A DNA stretch of 64,000 bases from CAG-791 sp002449595 (GTDB taxonomy: Bacteria > Bacillota > Clostridia > Lachnospirales > Lachnospiraceae): positions 41,537 to 105,536 of the forward strand of contig CAMNHV010000003.1 of NCBI GenBank assembly GCA_946539855.1, written 5' to 3'. Position 1 is the first letter of the stretch. The number at the start of each line of letters is the position of its first letter. The translations under genes and the position numbers were made by a program. Below, piece after piece: positions 45,101 to 54,213 of this stretch. The notes beneath the pieces are model-generated. The model was not told the origin of the DNA. It saw only the letters and a list, made by a program, of their open reading frames with translations, and searched no databases.

Positions 45101-46757
45101 CCTTCTCCCGGAGCGAGTCGATCGGCGGGTTGGTCACCTGCGCGAACATCTGCTTGAAGTACTGGAACAGCAGCTGGTGCTTCATGGACAGCACCGCGAG
45201 CGGCGTGTCGTGGCCCATGGAGGCCGTCGCCTCCACGCCGTTCTCCGCCATCGGCAGGATCACGTCCTTGATATCCTCGTAGTTGTAGCCGAACGCCTTG
45301 TACAGGCGGTCGCGCATCTCCTGCGAGTGCGTGGGGATCTTCCGGTTCGGGATCGTGAGCTCGCGCAGGTGCAGCAGATGCTGGTCGAGCCACTCGCCGT
45401 AAGGCTGCATGCCCGCGTAGTAGTGCTTGCACTCGTCGTCCGGGAGGATCCTGCCCGCCTTCGTGTCGATGAGCAGCATCCTGCCGGGCTCCAGCCGCGA
45501 CTTCTTCACGATGTGCTCCGCCGGGATGTCGAGGACGCCCACCTCCGAGGAGAGGATCAGCCGGTTGTCATCCGTGACGTAGTATCTGGAAGGGCGCAGT
45601 CCGTTGCGGTCGAGCGTCGCACCGACGATATCACCGTCGGAGAAAAGAATCGCCGCCGGACCGTCCCAGGGCTCCATCATCGTCGCGTAATAGTGATAGA
45701 AATCCTTTTTCTCCTGGTCCATGAAGCCGTTGTTCTTCCAGGGCTCCGGAATGATCACCATCATCGCGAGGGCCAGGTCCATGCCGTTCATGTAGAGGAA
45801 TTCCAGAGTGTTGTCGAGCTGCGCGGAATCGGAGCCCGCGGCGCTGATTACGGGCAGCACCTTGTCCGCGTCCTCCTCCGGCAGGAGCATCGTCATCGTC
45901 TCCTCGCGGGCCAGCATGCGGTCGATGTTGCCGCGGATCGTGTTGATCTCGCCGTTATGCGCGATGAATCGGTACGGGTGGGCGCGCTCCCAGCTCGGCG
46001 TCGTATTGGTGGAAAAGCGTGAATGCACGATCGCGATAGCCGTCTCATACGAAGGGTCCTGCAGATCCTCGTAGAAGGCGCGAAGCTGCTTCACGAGGAA
46101 CATTCCCTTGTAGACGATCGTCCGCGACGAGAGCGAGCAGATATAGGTGTCCTCCGAGCTCTGCTCGAACTCACGGCGAAGGACGTAGAGCTTCCGGTCG
46201 AATTCAATTCCCTGCGCGCACGCCTCCGGCCTGCCGAGGAACGCCTGGCAGATGAAAGGCATGCAGTCGCGCGCCGCCTGGCCGAGGATCTCCTCGCGCA
46301 CCGGCACGGTCCGCCAGCCGAGGAAAGGCACGCCGTTCTTGTCGGCGATCACTTCGAACAGGCGCTTCGCGAGCGTCCTTTTCAGCGGATCCTGCGGGAA
46401 AAAGATCATCGCAACGCCATAATCTCCCTCGCCAGGTTCCAGCGGCATTTCCGCCGCGCCGTCTGCACCGGCTCCGCCCGCGTGGATCCCCGGCTGGAGC
46501 TTCACGCCGGAGAAGAAGCTGTGCGAGATCTGCAGCAGGATCCCGACGCCGTCGCCGACTTCGCCGGTCGCGTCCTTGCCCGCGCGGTGCTCCAGCTTCT
46601 CCACGATATGCAGCGCGTCGTTCAGTACCTGATGGTCCTTCCTGCCGTCGATGTTCACGATCGTGCCGATCCCGCAGGCGTCGTGCTCATACGGCAGGTA
46701 CGCCTGCTGCCGCCTTCTGTCTCTGCTCCCGTCTCTGCATTCATTTCGTCTTTTCAT
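42162..46757 (-). CDS. gltB: Glutamate synthase large subunit
   Basis: Catalytic subunit of GOGAT: glutamine plus 2-oxoglutarate to two glutamate. The 1531-residue protein has a short propeptide before the nucleophile Cys28 in YEHDACGIGTIVNIDG, the class II amidotransferase domain to about residue 440, the central domain, and the FMN-binding synthase barrel with GGKSNTGEGGELATRFGTGKNSAVKQVASGRFGV and the 3Fe-4S cysteines in GCMMMRVCSKDTCPVGIATQ. The GXGXG beta-helix is C-terminal (GNVALYGATSGTAYVCGITGERFAVRNSGA). Complete. Confidence 0.97.
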   Translation of the reverse strand: MKRRNECRDGSRDRRRQQAYLPYEHDACGIGTIVNIDGRKDHQVLNDALHIVEKLEHRAGKDATGEVGDGVGILLQISHSFFSGVKLQPGIHAGGAGADGAAEMPLEPGEGDYGVAMIFFPQDPLKRTLAKRLFEVIADKNGVPFLGWRTVPVREEILGQAARDCMPFICQAFLGRPEACAQGIEFDRKLYVLRREFEQSSEDTYICSLSSRTIVYKGMFLVKQLRAFYEDLQDPSYETAIAIVHSRFSTNTTPSWERAHPYRFIAHNGEINTIRGNIDRMLAREETMTMLLPEEDADKVLPVISAAGSDSAQLDNTLEFLYMNGMDLALAMMVIIPEPWKNNGFMDQEKKDFYHYYATMMEPWDGPAAILFSDGDIVGATLDRNGLRPSRYYVTDDNRLILSSEVGVLDIPAEHIVKKSRLEPGRMLLIDTKAGRILPDDECKHYYAGMQPYGEWLDQHLLHLRELTIPNRKIPTHSQEMRDRLYKAFGYNYEDIKDVILPMAENGVEATASMGHDTPLAVLSMKHQLLFQYFKQMFAQVTNPPIDSLREKVVTDTTVYIGSDGDLLQAKGENCRVLEVQNPILTGVDLIKIRNLDQPGFHTETVPILYYKNTSLERALEQLNITIDHAYARGKNIIILSDRGIDENHVAIPSLLAVSSVEQHLVRTRRRTAVSLILESGEPRDVHQCAALLGFGARAINPYLAHEAITEMIDIGILDKDYHTAIDDYNKALLGGIVKTAAKMGISTLQSYQSARIFEAIGLSREVVDKYFTGVVSDAHGIGLEEIAEGVKWRHDHAFDPMGLGVDTSLDSVGFHGLRSGTDKEDHLYSPEIIVTLQRAVREGSYDIFRRYTDMVDDAGKPHTLRGLLEFVPAGEAVPLEEVEPVSEIVKRFQTGAMSFGSISQEAHETLALAMNRLGGKSNTGEGGELATRFGTGKNSAVKQVASGRFGVTSAYLCSAQEIQIKMAQGAKPGEGGHLPGKKVYPWVAATRCSTPGVSLISPPPHHDIYSIEDLAQLIYDLKNANRKSRISVKLVSEAGVGTIASGVAKAGAQVILISGYDGGTGAAPPSSIHNAGLPWELGLSETHQTLLRNGLRSRVVLETDGKLMSGRDVAIAALLGAEEFDFATAPLVSMGCMMMRVCSKDTCPVGIATQNEKLRCRFTGKPEHVMNFMCFVAQQLREIMAQLGFRTVAEMVGRTDCLRKREKQITNRAAAVDLTGILDPAFADAPKRSFDAADLYDFHLEKTLDEAVLLPAFFGKDKELRSGSISVDVSSTDRAFGTILGSEITNRFGESLPDDSFVIHAKGGGGQSFGAFIPKGLTIRLEGDANDGFGKGLSGGRLIVVPPAESGFEAEKNIIIGNVALYGATSGTAYVCGITGERFAVRNSGAVAVAEGCGDHGLEYMTGGRALILGPTGKNFAAGMSGGIAYVLDEDHSLYRRINKDMVELQELTDKYDIAEMEGILKDYVRETGSALGARILADLPSYLPHFKKIIPADYHRMLAAIGRFEEQGIPHDAAVLEAFRSVTGA

Positions 46758-46784
46758 ACTGTCGCCGCTTTCCGTTATACTTTG

Positions 46785-46822
46785 ATTTCCGGCCCCGGTA
46801 CGCCGTGTACCGAAGCCGGAAT
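46785..46822 (-). other. Strong hairpin between glnN and gltB
   Basis: On the minus strand ATTCCGGC and GCCGGAAAT enclose CGGTAC-ACGGC-GTACCG, a two-tier stem in the 100-bp gap between the two genes. No T run follows, so it is more likely an mRNA processing or stability element, or a weak terminator, than a full stop. Confidence 0.45.
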
Positions 46823-46857
46823 CATGTTTATCTGTATGGATCGTGTTTATCGATCAC

Positions 46858-48969
<2,112 letters not shown>

Positions 48970-48985
48970 CTTTATTCCTCGCTGT

Positions 48986-49012
48986 GGCAAAATCCACGAA
49001 TGTGGTTTTGCC
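48986..49012 (-). promoter_or_regulatory. Hairpin next to the glnN ribosome-binding site
   Basis: In the transcript, GGCAAAA-CCAC-ATTC-GTGG-A-TTTTGCC forms an 11-bp stem with one bulged A, ending about 6 bases before the AGGA that serves as RBS. It could influence translation or be one arm of a larger switch. Confidence 0.45.
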
Positions 49013-49048
49013 GAATACGGCACCCGGTGCGTCAGCACCGATGGTGCA

Positions 49049-49082
49049 GTTTGAAAGTACTGCATCGGCAGGACTTTCAAAC
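49049..49082 (-). promoter_or_regulatory. Long hairpin in the glnN leader
   Basis: GTTTGAAAGT and ACTTTCAAAC pair perfectly over 10 bp and enclose, across one mismatch, CTGC-CGAT-GCAG. The 34-nt element is in the middle of the leader, just after a GGAGGG, and would hide an in-frame TTG. A smaller hairpin GCACC-ATC-GGTGC follows. Confidence 0.5.
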
Positions 49083-49112
49083 TTCCCTCCTGCTGCGTTT
49101 CTGGATAAAGGA

Positions 49113-49153
49113 AAAGGCGCCTTGAGACAGTTTCCCTGTCTCAAAGCGCCTTT
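49113..49153 (-). terminator. Terminator-like attenuator hairpin at the 5' end of the glnN transcript
   Basis: An 18-bp stem (AAAGGCGCTTTGAGACAG with CTGTCTCAAGGCGCCTTT, one G-U pair) with loop GGAAA and TTTTCC at the 3' side. It starts about 10-15 bases after the predicted start point. Shared loop and GGCGCCTTTT with the amt leader suggest common control. Confidence 0.6.
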
Positions 49154-49167
49154 GCTTTTCTTGCCCC

Positions 49168-49195
49168 ATTATAAAACTGTGATTCCGGATGTCAA
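49168..49195 (-). promoter_or_regulatory. Promoter of glnN
   Basis: Perfect TTGACA and TATAAT on the minus strand with a 16-bp spacer, in the gap between amt and glnN. It is the best-matching promoter in the window, implying strong basal initiation that the attenuator downstream must restrain. Confidence 0.75.
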
Positions 49196-49214
49196 TACTT
49201 TTGTACTATTGTAT

Positions 49215-49229
49215 GCATTTTGTCATATG
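49215..49229 (-). promoter_or_regulatory. Upstream element shared with the amt-asnB region
   Basis: CATATGACAAAATGC on the minus strand ends 19 bp before the glnN -35 box. A near copy, CATATCAAAATGC, lies at 51202-51214, 15 bp before the asnB -35. Possible binding site for a nitrogen regulator. Confidence 0.35.
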
Positions 49230-49300
49230 CTTCATGTATAGTATTTATATGGATTTCCTATACCGTGCGCCTGTACCGGGATCTGCCGCCGGTATGCCGG

Positions 49301-51052
49301 TCACTCAACGTCCTGCAGCGCGTCGTAGTTCTCCTCTCCGGTCCGCACCTTGATGACGCGGCTGACGTTGTAGACGAAGATCTTGCCGTCACCGATGTGG
49401 CCCGTGTATAAAGCCTTTTTCGCCGCCTCAACAACACTGTCCACGCTGATCTTCGAGATGATGACCTCGACCTTGACCTTCGGCAGGAGCGTGGAGTCGA
49501 CCACCGCGCCGCGGTAGCGCTCCGTGCTGCCCTTCTGCAGGCCGCAGCCCATGACCTGGGTCATCGTCATGCCCGTGACGCCGAGCTCGTTCAGCGCCGT
49601 CTTCAGCGCGTCGAACTTCGCCAGCTTGCAGATGATCGACACCTTGTGCATGCCCGTGTCGAGCTCCGGCACGAGGCCGGGCTCCCGCACGACCTTCACG
49701 GCCGCCGCCTTCACCGCTTCCGGCGCCGCCTCGTAGCTGTCGATCCCGAGGTCCGTGTTCTCGTTCGCTTCCGTATTCATGTTCGTCACGTCCGTGATCG
49801 CGAAGCCGGAGTACGCTGAGGTCAGCCCGTGCTCGTGGATGTCCAGGCCGTCGATCTCCACCTGCATGGGGACGCGCAGGCCAATCGCCTTGTCGATGAG
49901 CCTGAATATGACGAACATCACCGCGACCGCATATAAAATGACGCTGGAAAAGCCCAGCAGCTGCACTCCAAGCTGCCGCAGGCCGCCGCCATAGAACAGG
50001 CCCGCGCCGACGCCGTCGGCTCCCGTGCTGAACAGGCCCACCGCGATCGTGCCCCAGATCCCGTTGACCATGTGCACCGACACGGCGCCGACGGGGTCGT
50101 CGATCTTCGCCTTCTGGTCGAAGAACTCAACGCTCAGCACGACGAGGAAGCCGGCCACGAGGCCGATGAAGAAGGCACCGGCCGGAGAGACGCAGTCGCA
50201 GGGCGCCGTGATGGCGACGAGGCCGGCGAGCGCAGCGTTGAACGTCATGGACACGTCCGGCTTGCCGTACTTGATCCAGGTGAAGAGCATCGCCGTGACG
50301 GTCGCGACCGCCGCCGCGAGGTTGGTGTTCATGAATGCCATGCCCGCGATCTCGGCGTTTTCAGCCGTCTCCATCGCCACGGTGGAGGCGCCGTTGAAGC
50401 CGAACCAGCAGAACCAAAGAATAAACACGCCCAGCGCGCACGCCGTCATGTTGTGCCCGGGGATGGCCCGCGCGTTGCCGTTCCTGTCATATTTCCCGAT
50501 GCGGGGGCCGAGCATCCACGCGCCGAGGCAGGCGATCGCGCCGCCGACCATGTGCACGCAGGTGCTCCCGGCGAAGTCGTGGAAGCCCATCTGATAGAGC
50601 CAGCCGCCGCCCCAGATCCAGTGGCCGCTGATCGGATAGACGAGGAGCGAGATCGCCGCCGAATAGACGCAGTACGCCTTGAAGTTGGTGCGCTCTGCCA
50701 TCGAGCCGGACACGATCGTGGCCGCCGTCGCGCAGAACACGGTCTGGAAGATCACGTAGACAAACAGCGGCAGATCCTGCGGGACGACGCTGTTCGCCGC
50801 GGTGTAGGCGCCGCGGATCATCGGGTCGAACCCGCCGATCAGGGACCCTGTCCCCGCGAACATCAGGCCAAATCCGATCAGCCAGAAGCACGGCGTGCCG
50901 ATACAGAAATCCATCATGTTCTTCATGAGGATGTTGCCCGTGTTCTTGGCCCTGGTGAGGCCGGCCTCGCAGAGCGCGAATCCGGCCTGCATGAAGTAGA
51001 CGAGCGCCGCGCCGAGCAGCACCCACGTCACGCTAGTCACACTGATTTCCAT
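49301..51052 (-). CDS. amt: Ammonium transporter fused to a PII signalling domain
   Basis: The 583-residue protein has an N-terminal Amt channel (about 1-410, eleven membrane helices; ...FMQAGFALCEAGLTRAKNTGNILMKNMMDF, GGAIACLGAWMLGPR, FNAALAGLVAITAPCD with the family pattern) and a C-terminal PII domain (about 465-583). The PII part has KVSIICKLAKFDALKTALNELGVTGMTMTQVMGCG and a T-loop KGSTERYRGAVVDSTLLPK. The uridylylated Tyr51 of GlnB/GlnK (RGAEY) is replaced by Val; Tyr46 is kept. The PII domain can thus gate its own channel in cis by binding ATP, ADP and 2-oxoglutarate, without uridylylation. GGGAGGG precedes the ATG. Confidence 0.93.
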   Translation of the reverse strand: MEISVTSVTWVLLGAALVYFMQAGFALCEAGLTRAKNTGNILMKNMMDFCIGTPCFWLIGFGLMFAGTGSLIGGFDPMIRGAYTAANSVVPQDLPLFVYVIFQTVFCATAATIVSGSMAERTNFKAYCVYSAAISLLVYPISGHWIWGGGWLYQMGFHDFAGSTCVHMVGGAIACLGAWMLGPRIGKYDRNGNARAIPGHNMTACALGVFILWFCWFGFNGASTVAMETAENAEIAGMAFMNTNLAAAVATVTAMLFTWIKYGKPDVSMTFNAALAGLVAITAPCDCVSPAGAFFIGLVAGFLVVLSVEFFDQKAKIDDPVGAVSVHMVNGIWGTIAVGLFSTGADGVGAGLFYGGGLRQLGVQLLGFSSVILYAVAVMFVIFRLIDKAIGLRVPMQVEIDGLDIHEHGLTSAYSGFAITDVTNMNTEANENTDLGIDSYEAAPEAVKAAAVKVVREPGLVPELDTGMHKVSIICKLAKFDALKTALNELGVTGMTMTQVMGCGLQKGSTERYRGAVVDSTLLPKVKVEVIISKISVDSVVEAAKKALYTGHIGDGKIFVYNVSRVIKVRTGEENYDALQDVE

Positions 51053-51077
51053 AATTTCCCTCCCATTTCCGGCATTG

Positions 51078-51109
51078 AAAAAGGCGCCTGTCCTTTCCTG
51101 ACAGACGCC
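51078..51109 (-). terminator. Attenuator-type terminator in the amt leader
   Basis: GGCGTCTGTC-AGGAAAG-GACAGGCGCC, a 10-bp stem with one G-U pair, followed by TTTTT. The T run ends 25 bases before the amt ATG and just before its RBS. Since it lies between promoter and gene, it must be bypassed for expression. Confidence 0.7.
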
Positions 51110-51164
51110 ATTGTCCTTTGCCTTTGTGCTTTCGGTGCTGGGTTCCGGTTCCCGATGTGACTGT

Positions 51165-51192
51165 TTTATGCCGCCGGGTGCCGGAATGTCAA
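51165..51192 (-). promoter_or_regulatory. Promoter of amt
   Basis: TTGACA with CATAAA 16 bp downstream on the minus strand. The first bases after the -35 (TTCCGGC) resemble those of the glnN promoter (TCCGGA). It gives a leader of about 105 nt that contains the attenuator. Confidence 0.6.
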
Positions 51193-51201
51193 GCCGCGCA
51201 T

Positions 51202-51214
51202 CATATCAAAATGC
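51202..51214 (+). promoter_or_regulatory. Shared upstream element in the amt-asnB divergent region
   Basis: CATATCAAAATGC lies between the two divergent -35 boxes (51192 and 51230) and is nearly the same as the element before glnN. The stretch also forms an imperfect dyad, TCAAAATG ... CATATTTGA. Confidence 0.35.
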
Positions 51215-51229
51215 TATCGTATGCCATAT

Positions 51230-51258
51230 TTGACAGATCGTTGCTGCTCTGCTATATC
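51230..51258 (+). promoter_or_regulatory. Promoter of asnB
   Basis: Perfect TTGACA and TATATC (four of six) with a 17-bp spacer. The predicted start near 51265 gives a leader of about 180 nt with a small perfect hairpin (GATCCGC-CGC-GCGGATC) followed by a terminator. Confidence 0.6.
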
Positions 51259-51309
51259 TTTTCAATATACTTTTTGGATATCGATCCGCCGCGCGGATCA
51301 CGCAGGAAT

Positions 51310-51355
51310 ACACGGCAAGGGCGCCGAAGAACGGATGCCCGCCGTGTGTTTTTTT
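51310..51355 (+). terminator. Attenuator-type terminator in the asnB leader
   Basis: ACACGGC and GCCGTGT enclose GGGC/GCCC pairing and are followed by a run of seven T. It lies 90 bp before the asnB ATG and about 45 bp after the predicted start point. No T-box consensus (AGGGTGGNACCGCG) is present. Confidence 0.7.
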
Positions 51356-51444
51356 GTGAATGCGGTCACGGATTGCTGATGCGAAACATTCTCACGGGCC
51401 GATATCCACAGACGCATTGATCATGATCAGATCGGAGGTGCCAC

Positions 51445-53028
51445 ATGTGCTCGATACTTGCTTACTGTTCGGCGGACGCTGAGGAAGCCGTCGTGAAGGA
51501 GCTGCTCGCGAGGACCGCCAGCCGCGGCCCGGATATGAGCCGGATCCTGAATACAGGCTGCGGGTACCTCGGCTTCAACCGCCTCTCGATCATGGGGCTG
51601 ACCCCGGAAGGAATGCAGCCGTTTGAGCAAGGCGGACGCGCCCTTGTGTGCAACGGCGAGATCTACGGCTTCCGCCGGATCCGGGAAAAGCTTGAGCAGC
51701 GGGGCTGCCGTTTTTCCAGCGACAGCGACTGTGAGATCCTCCTCCCGCTGTACGAGCGCCTGGGAAGCGGCATGTTCCGCGAGCTCGACGCGGAGTTCGC
51801 GCTGGTGCTGTACGACGGCGAGACCAGATCATACGTCGCGGCGCGGGACCCGATCGGGATCCGTCCCCTGTACTATGGCTACGACGCGGCTGGCGCGATC
51901 CTGTTCGCCTCCGAGCCGAAGAACCTGACCGGCGTCTGTGAGAAAATCTATCCCTTCCCTCCCGGCCACTACTACAAGGACGGCCTGTTCGTCTCCTACC
52001 GGGACATGTCGGACGTGCGCCACTACCGGTCGGATCCGATGCGCGTGATCTCCCGCAGCATCCGCGAGAAGCTGATCGTCGGCGTGAAGAAGCGCCTCGA
52101 CGCGGACGCCCCGGTCGGCTTCCTGCTCTCCGGCGGCCTCGACTCCTCTCTCGTATGCGGTATCGCGGCCAGGATCCTGGATCGGCCGCTGAAGACCTTT
52201 TCCATCGGAATGGACAAGGACGCGATCGACCTGAAGTACGCGCGGATGGTCGCGGATTACATCGGGAGCGATCACACGGAAGTGATCATGACCAAGGAAG
52301 ACGTGATCGGAAGCCTGGAGACGGTCATCGAATTGCTCGGTACGTACGATATCACGACGATCCGGGCATCGATCGGCATGTACCTCGTGTGCAGGTACAT
52401 TCACGAGCACACGGACCTGCGCGTCATCCTGACGGGCGAGATCTCGGACGAGCTGTTCGGCTACAAGTACACGGATTTCGCGCCGGATCCGCACGCGTTC
52501 CAGCTGGAGGCGGAAAAGCGCATTCGCGAGATCCACATGTACGACGTGCTCCGGGCGGACCGCTGCATCAGCGTGAACAGCCTGGAGGCGCGCGTGCCCT
52601 TCGGCGACCTCGCGTTCGTCGATTATGTGATGCACCTGGACCCGTCGCTCAAGATGAACACCCGGGGCATCGGCAAGTACCTGCTGCGGCAGGCGTTCCG
52701 GGCGGACGCACTCATTCCCGACAGCATCCTGATGCGGGAGAAAGCGGCGTTTTCGGACGCGGTCGGGCACTCGATGCGCGACGATCTCATCGAGTACGCG
52801 GAGAAGTGTTACACGGACGAGGAGTTTGAGCAGAAGCGGAGATTCTACCACCGCGCGCAGCCGTTCACAAAGGAATCCCTGCTGTACCGCGAGATCTTTG
52901 AAAAGTATTATCCCGGCCAGTCCCAGATGGTCTCGGGCTTCTGGATGCCGAACAAAAACTGGGAGGGGTGCGATGTCTCGGACCCCTCCGCGCGTGTGCT
53001 CTCCAACTATGGTGCCAGCGGAATGTGA
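51445..53028 (+). CDS. asnB: Asparagine synthase (glutamine-hydrolysing)
   Basis: Converts aspartate to asparagine with glutamine and ATP. The 527-residue protein begins MCSILAYCS, with Cys2 as the amidotransferase nucleophile, followed by RTASRGPDMS and FNRLSIMGL; LVCNGEIYGFRRIR is the glutamine-binding loop. The synthetase domain has the PP-loop FLLSGGLDSSLVCGIAAR and GEISDELFGYKYTDFAPDP. Length is as in E. coli AsnB. RBS GGAGG lies before the ATG. It is divergent from amt and has its own attenuator and a clear terminator. Confidence 0.95.
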   Translation: MCSILAYCSADAEEAVVKELLARTASRGPDMSRILNTGCGYLGFNRLSIMGLTPEGMQPFEQGGRALVCNGEIYGFRRIREKLEQRGCRFSSDSDCEILLPLYERLGSGMFRELDAEFALVLYDGETRSYVAARDPIGIRPLYYGYDAAGAILFASEPKNLTGVCEKIYPFPPGHYYKDGLFVSYRDMSDVRHYRSDPMRVISRSIREKLIVGVKKRLDADAPVGFLLSGGLDSSLVCGIAARILDRPLKTFSIGMDKDAIDLKYARMVADYIGSDHTEVIMTKEDVIGSLETVIELLGTYDITTIRASIGMYLVCRYIHEHTDLRVILTGEISDELFGYKYTDFAPDPHAFQLEAEKRIREIHMYDVLRADRCISVNSLEARVPFGDLAFVDYVMHLDPSLKMNTRGIGKYLLRQAFRADALIPDSILMREKAAFSDAVGHSMRDDLIEYAEKCYTDEEFEQKRRFYHRAQPFTKESLLYREIFEKYYPGQSQMVSGFWMPNKNWEGCDVSDPSARVLSNYGASGM

Positions 53029-53058
53029 TGGCTCTTAGCCGCATTCATTCTTCCTTTG

Positions 53059-53092
53059 CCGGTCAGCTGCTCCTGCTGCTGACCGGTTTTTT
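53059..53092 (+). terminator. Terminator after asnB
   Basis: CCGGTCAGC and GCTGACCGG form a perfect 9-bp stem followed by six T, about 30 bp after the asnB stop and just before the end of the convergent gene. Confidence 0.85.
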
Positions 53093-53098
53093 GCCCGC

Positions 53099-53953
53099 TC
53101 AACCGCCAAACGCATCCTGCTTCGTGTTCGGGCTGCTCCTCTTGTCGAGGTTGACCCTGCGGTGCTCGAGCGCCGCCAGGGAGATCTCGATGTCCTCCTC
53201 GACCTCGCGCTCGTTGAAGCAGCCGACCGTGACCATGTCGCAGTCGCGGATCGTCGCCCACGAGAAGTTCAGGCCGACGAAAGGCGTCGTCCTGCCGGCC
53301 GCCATCGGCTTGATCGTCATGACAGGCTTTTTCGCCGAATGGATGATCTGATTAACCGTCTCGACTTCAACCTGCATGAGGAAGCCCATGCAGTTGTAGA
53401 TCTGGATGTAGGTCTGGACGTCGTACCCGTTCAGGTCGCTGTAGACGATGAGTTCCGGCATGTGTGCCGAGAGGCCGGGGATCATGCCCGCGTCGCGGAT
53501 CATGGCCAGGTAGTCCGGCAGGCCGTCCATCGTCTGGTTTCTCTTGCTCACGAGCTGCTCCGCGCAGGAGTGGTGCACGAGGCTGATCTTCGCGCCGAGG
53601 TCCCTGCCCTTTTTGATCAGGTCCTCCGCCTCTTTTCTTCCGGCGGCGCTGTTCTCCATGTTGATGATGGGCGTGTCGACCATGATCATGCCCTTGCCCG
53701 TCTTCTGCTCCGCCTCTTTGATGGCTTCCACGATGACCGGCGTGATCCCGAAGGGACCCATGATCGTATCGACGCCGTACTTCAGGTAAGTCTCCAGCAT
53801 CGGCACGATCGTCTCCTTCGTCGCGTGACGCTCCATGATCATCTTGTCCGCCGACGGGCTGGTGTGGCTCCAGCCGGCCAGCCAGTTCGTCCCGATGATC
53901 ATGCGGGATAACGACAGTCCTTCGACTTCCGTTCTGGGGAATAATCCGCTCAT
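53099..53953 (-). CDS. TIM-barrel-like protein of unknown function
   Basis: A 284-residue protein that I do not assign to a characterised family. The pattern of alternating strands and helices (VDTIMGPFGITP, GKGMIMVDTPIIN, AKISLVHHSCAEQ, MIPGLSAHMPELIVYSDLNG, KPVMTIKPMAAGRTTPFVGLNFSWATIRDCDMVTVGCFNEREVEEDI) suggests a TIM barrel, with an end like that of aldo/keto reductase-type proteins. No signal peptide. GGAGG precedes the start. It follows a gene remnant and is probably part of a sugar-catabolic operon with the esterase genes. Confidence 0.6.
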   Translation of the reverse strand: MSGLFPRTEVEGLSLSRMIIGTNWLAGWSHTSPSADKMIMERHATKETIVPMLETYLKYGVDTIMGPFGITPVIVEAIKEAEQKTGKGMIMVDTPIINMENSAAGRKEAEDLIKKGRDLGAKISLVHHSCAEQLVSKRNQTMDGLPDYLAMIRDAGMIPGLSAHMPELIVYSDLNGYDVQTYIQIYNCMGFLMQVEVETVNQIIHSAKKPVMTIKPMAAGRTTPFVGLNFSWATIRDCDMVTVGCFNEREVEEDIEISLAALEHRRVNLDKRSSPNTKQDAFGG

Positions 53954-53968
53954 TGTTTTTGTGCCTCC

Positions 53969-54096
53969 TTATAATGTGTGTTTTGATTCCTTCTCGCCGT
54001 TCGCGTAATGCAGGAGCGACGCGTTGCGGGAGTCGGTGTTCGGGAACTGCACGTACTTCTCGATCTCGCCGGGGATCACCGTGAATTTCCGATATG
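53969..54096 (-). pseudogene. C-terminal remnant of an unidentified gene
   Basis: On the minus strand about 41 codons end in TAA, directly followed by the GGAGG of the next gene. The encoded end (YRKFTVIPGEIEKYVQFPN, then TDSRNASLLHYANGEKESK) looks like real coding sequence, but upstream the frame turns into repetitive text without a start. I cannot name the family. A deletion of the gene body would explain it. Confidence 0.35.
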
Positions 54097-54213
54097 CCGG
54101 TAATGGCGGTGAATGTCCTCGTTTTCGCTGCTGTTTTGCCGGTCTGATGATCTGCCGCTGCGCTGTTCATATGATCTGTCACTTCGCCGGTCAAAGGTTC
54201 TGCCGCCTCCGAA

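Noticed and set aside
48970..49080. N-terminal extension of glnN to the TTG at 49080
   Set aside because: The extra 37 residues are not part of GSIII and are encoded by leader hairpins; the ATG at 48969 has its own AGGA and fits the family start. A leader peptide remains possible.
49113..51109. Canonical ANTAR hexaloop pairs in the amt and glnN leaders
   Set aside because: The hairpins have 5- and 7-base loops; I could not place two adjacent six-base loops with the conserved A and G, so the ANTAR link remains an inference.
51265..51444. T-box riboswitch before asnB
   Set aside because: A terminator exists, but the T-box consensus (AGGGTGGNACCGCG) and specifier stem are not found.
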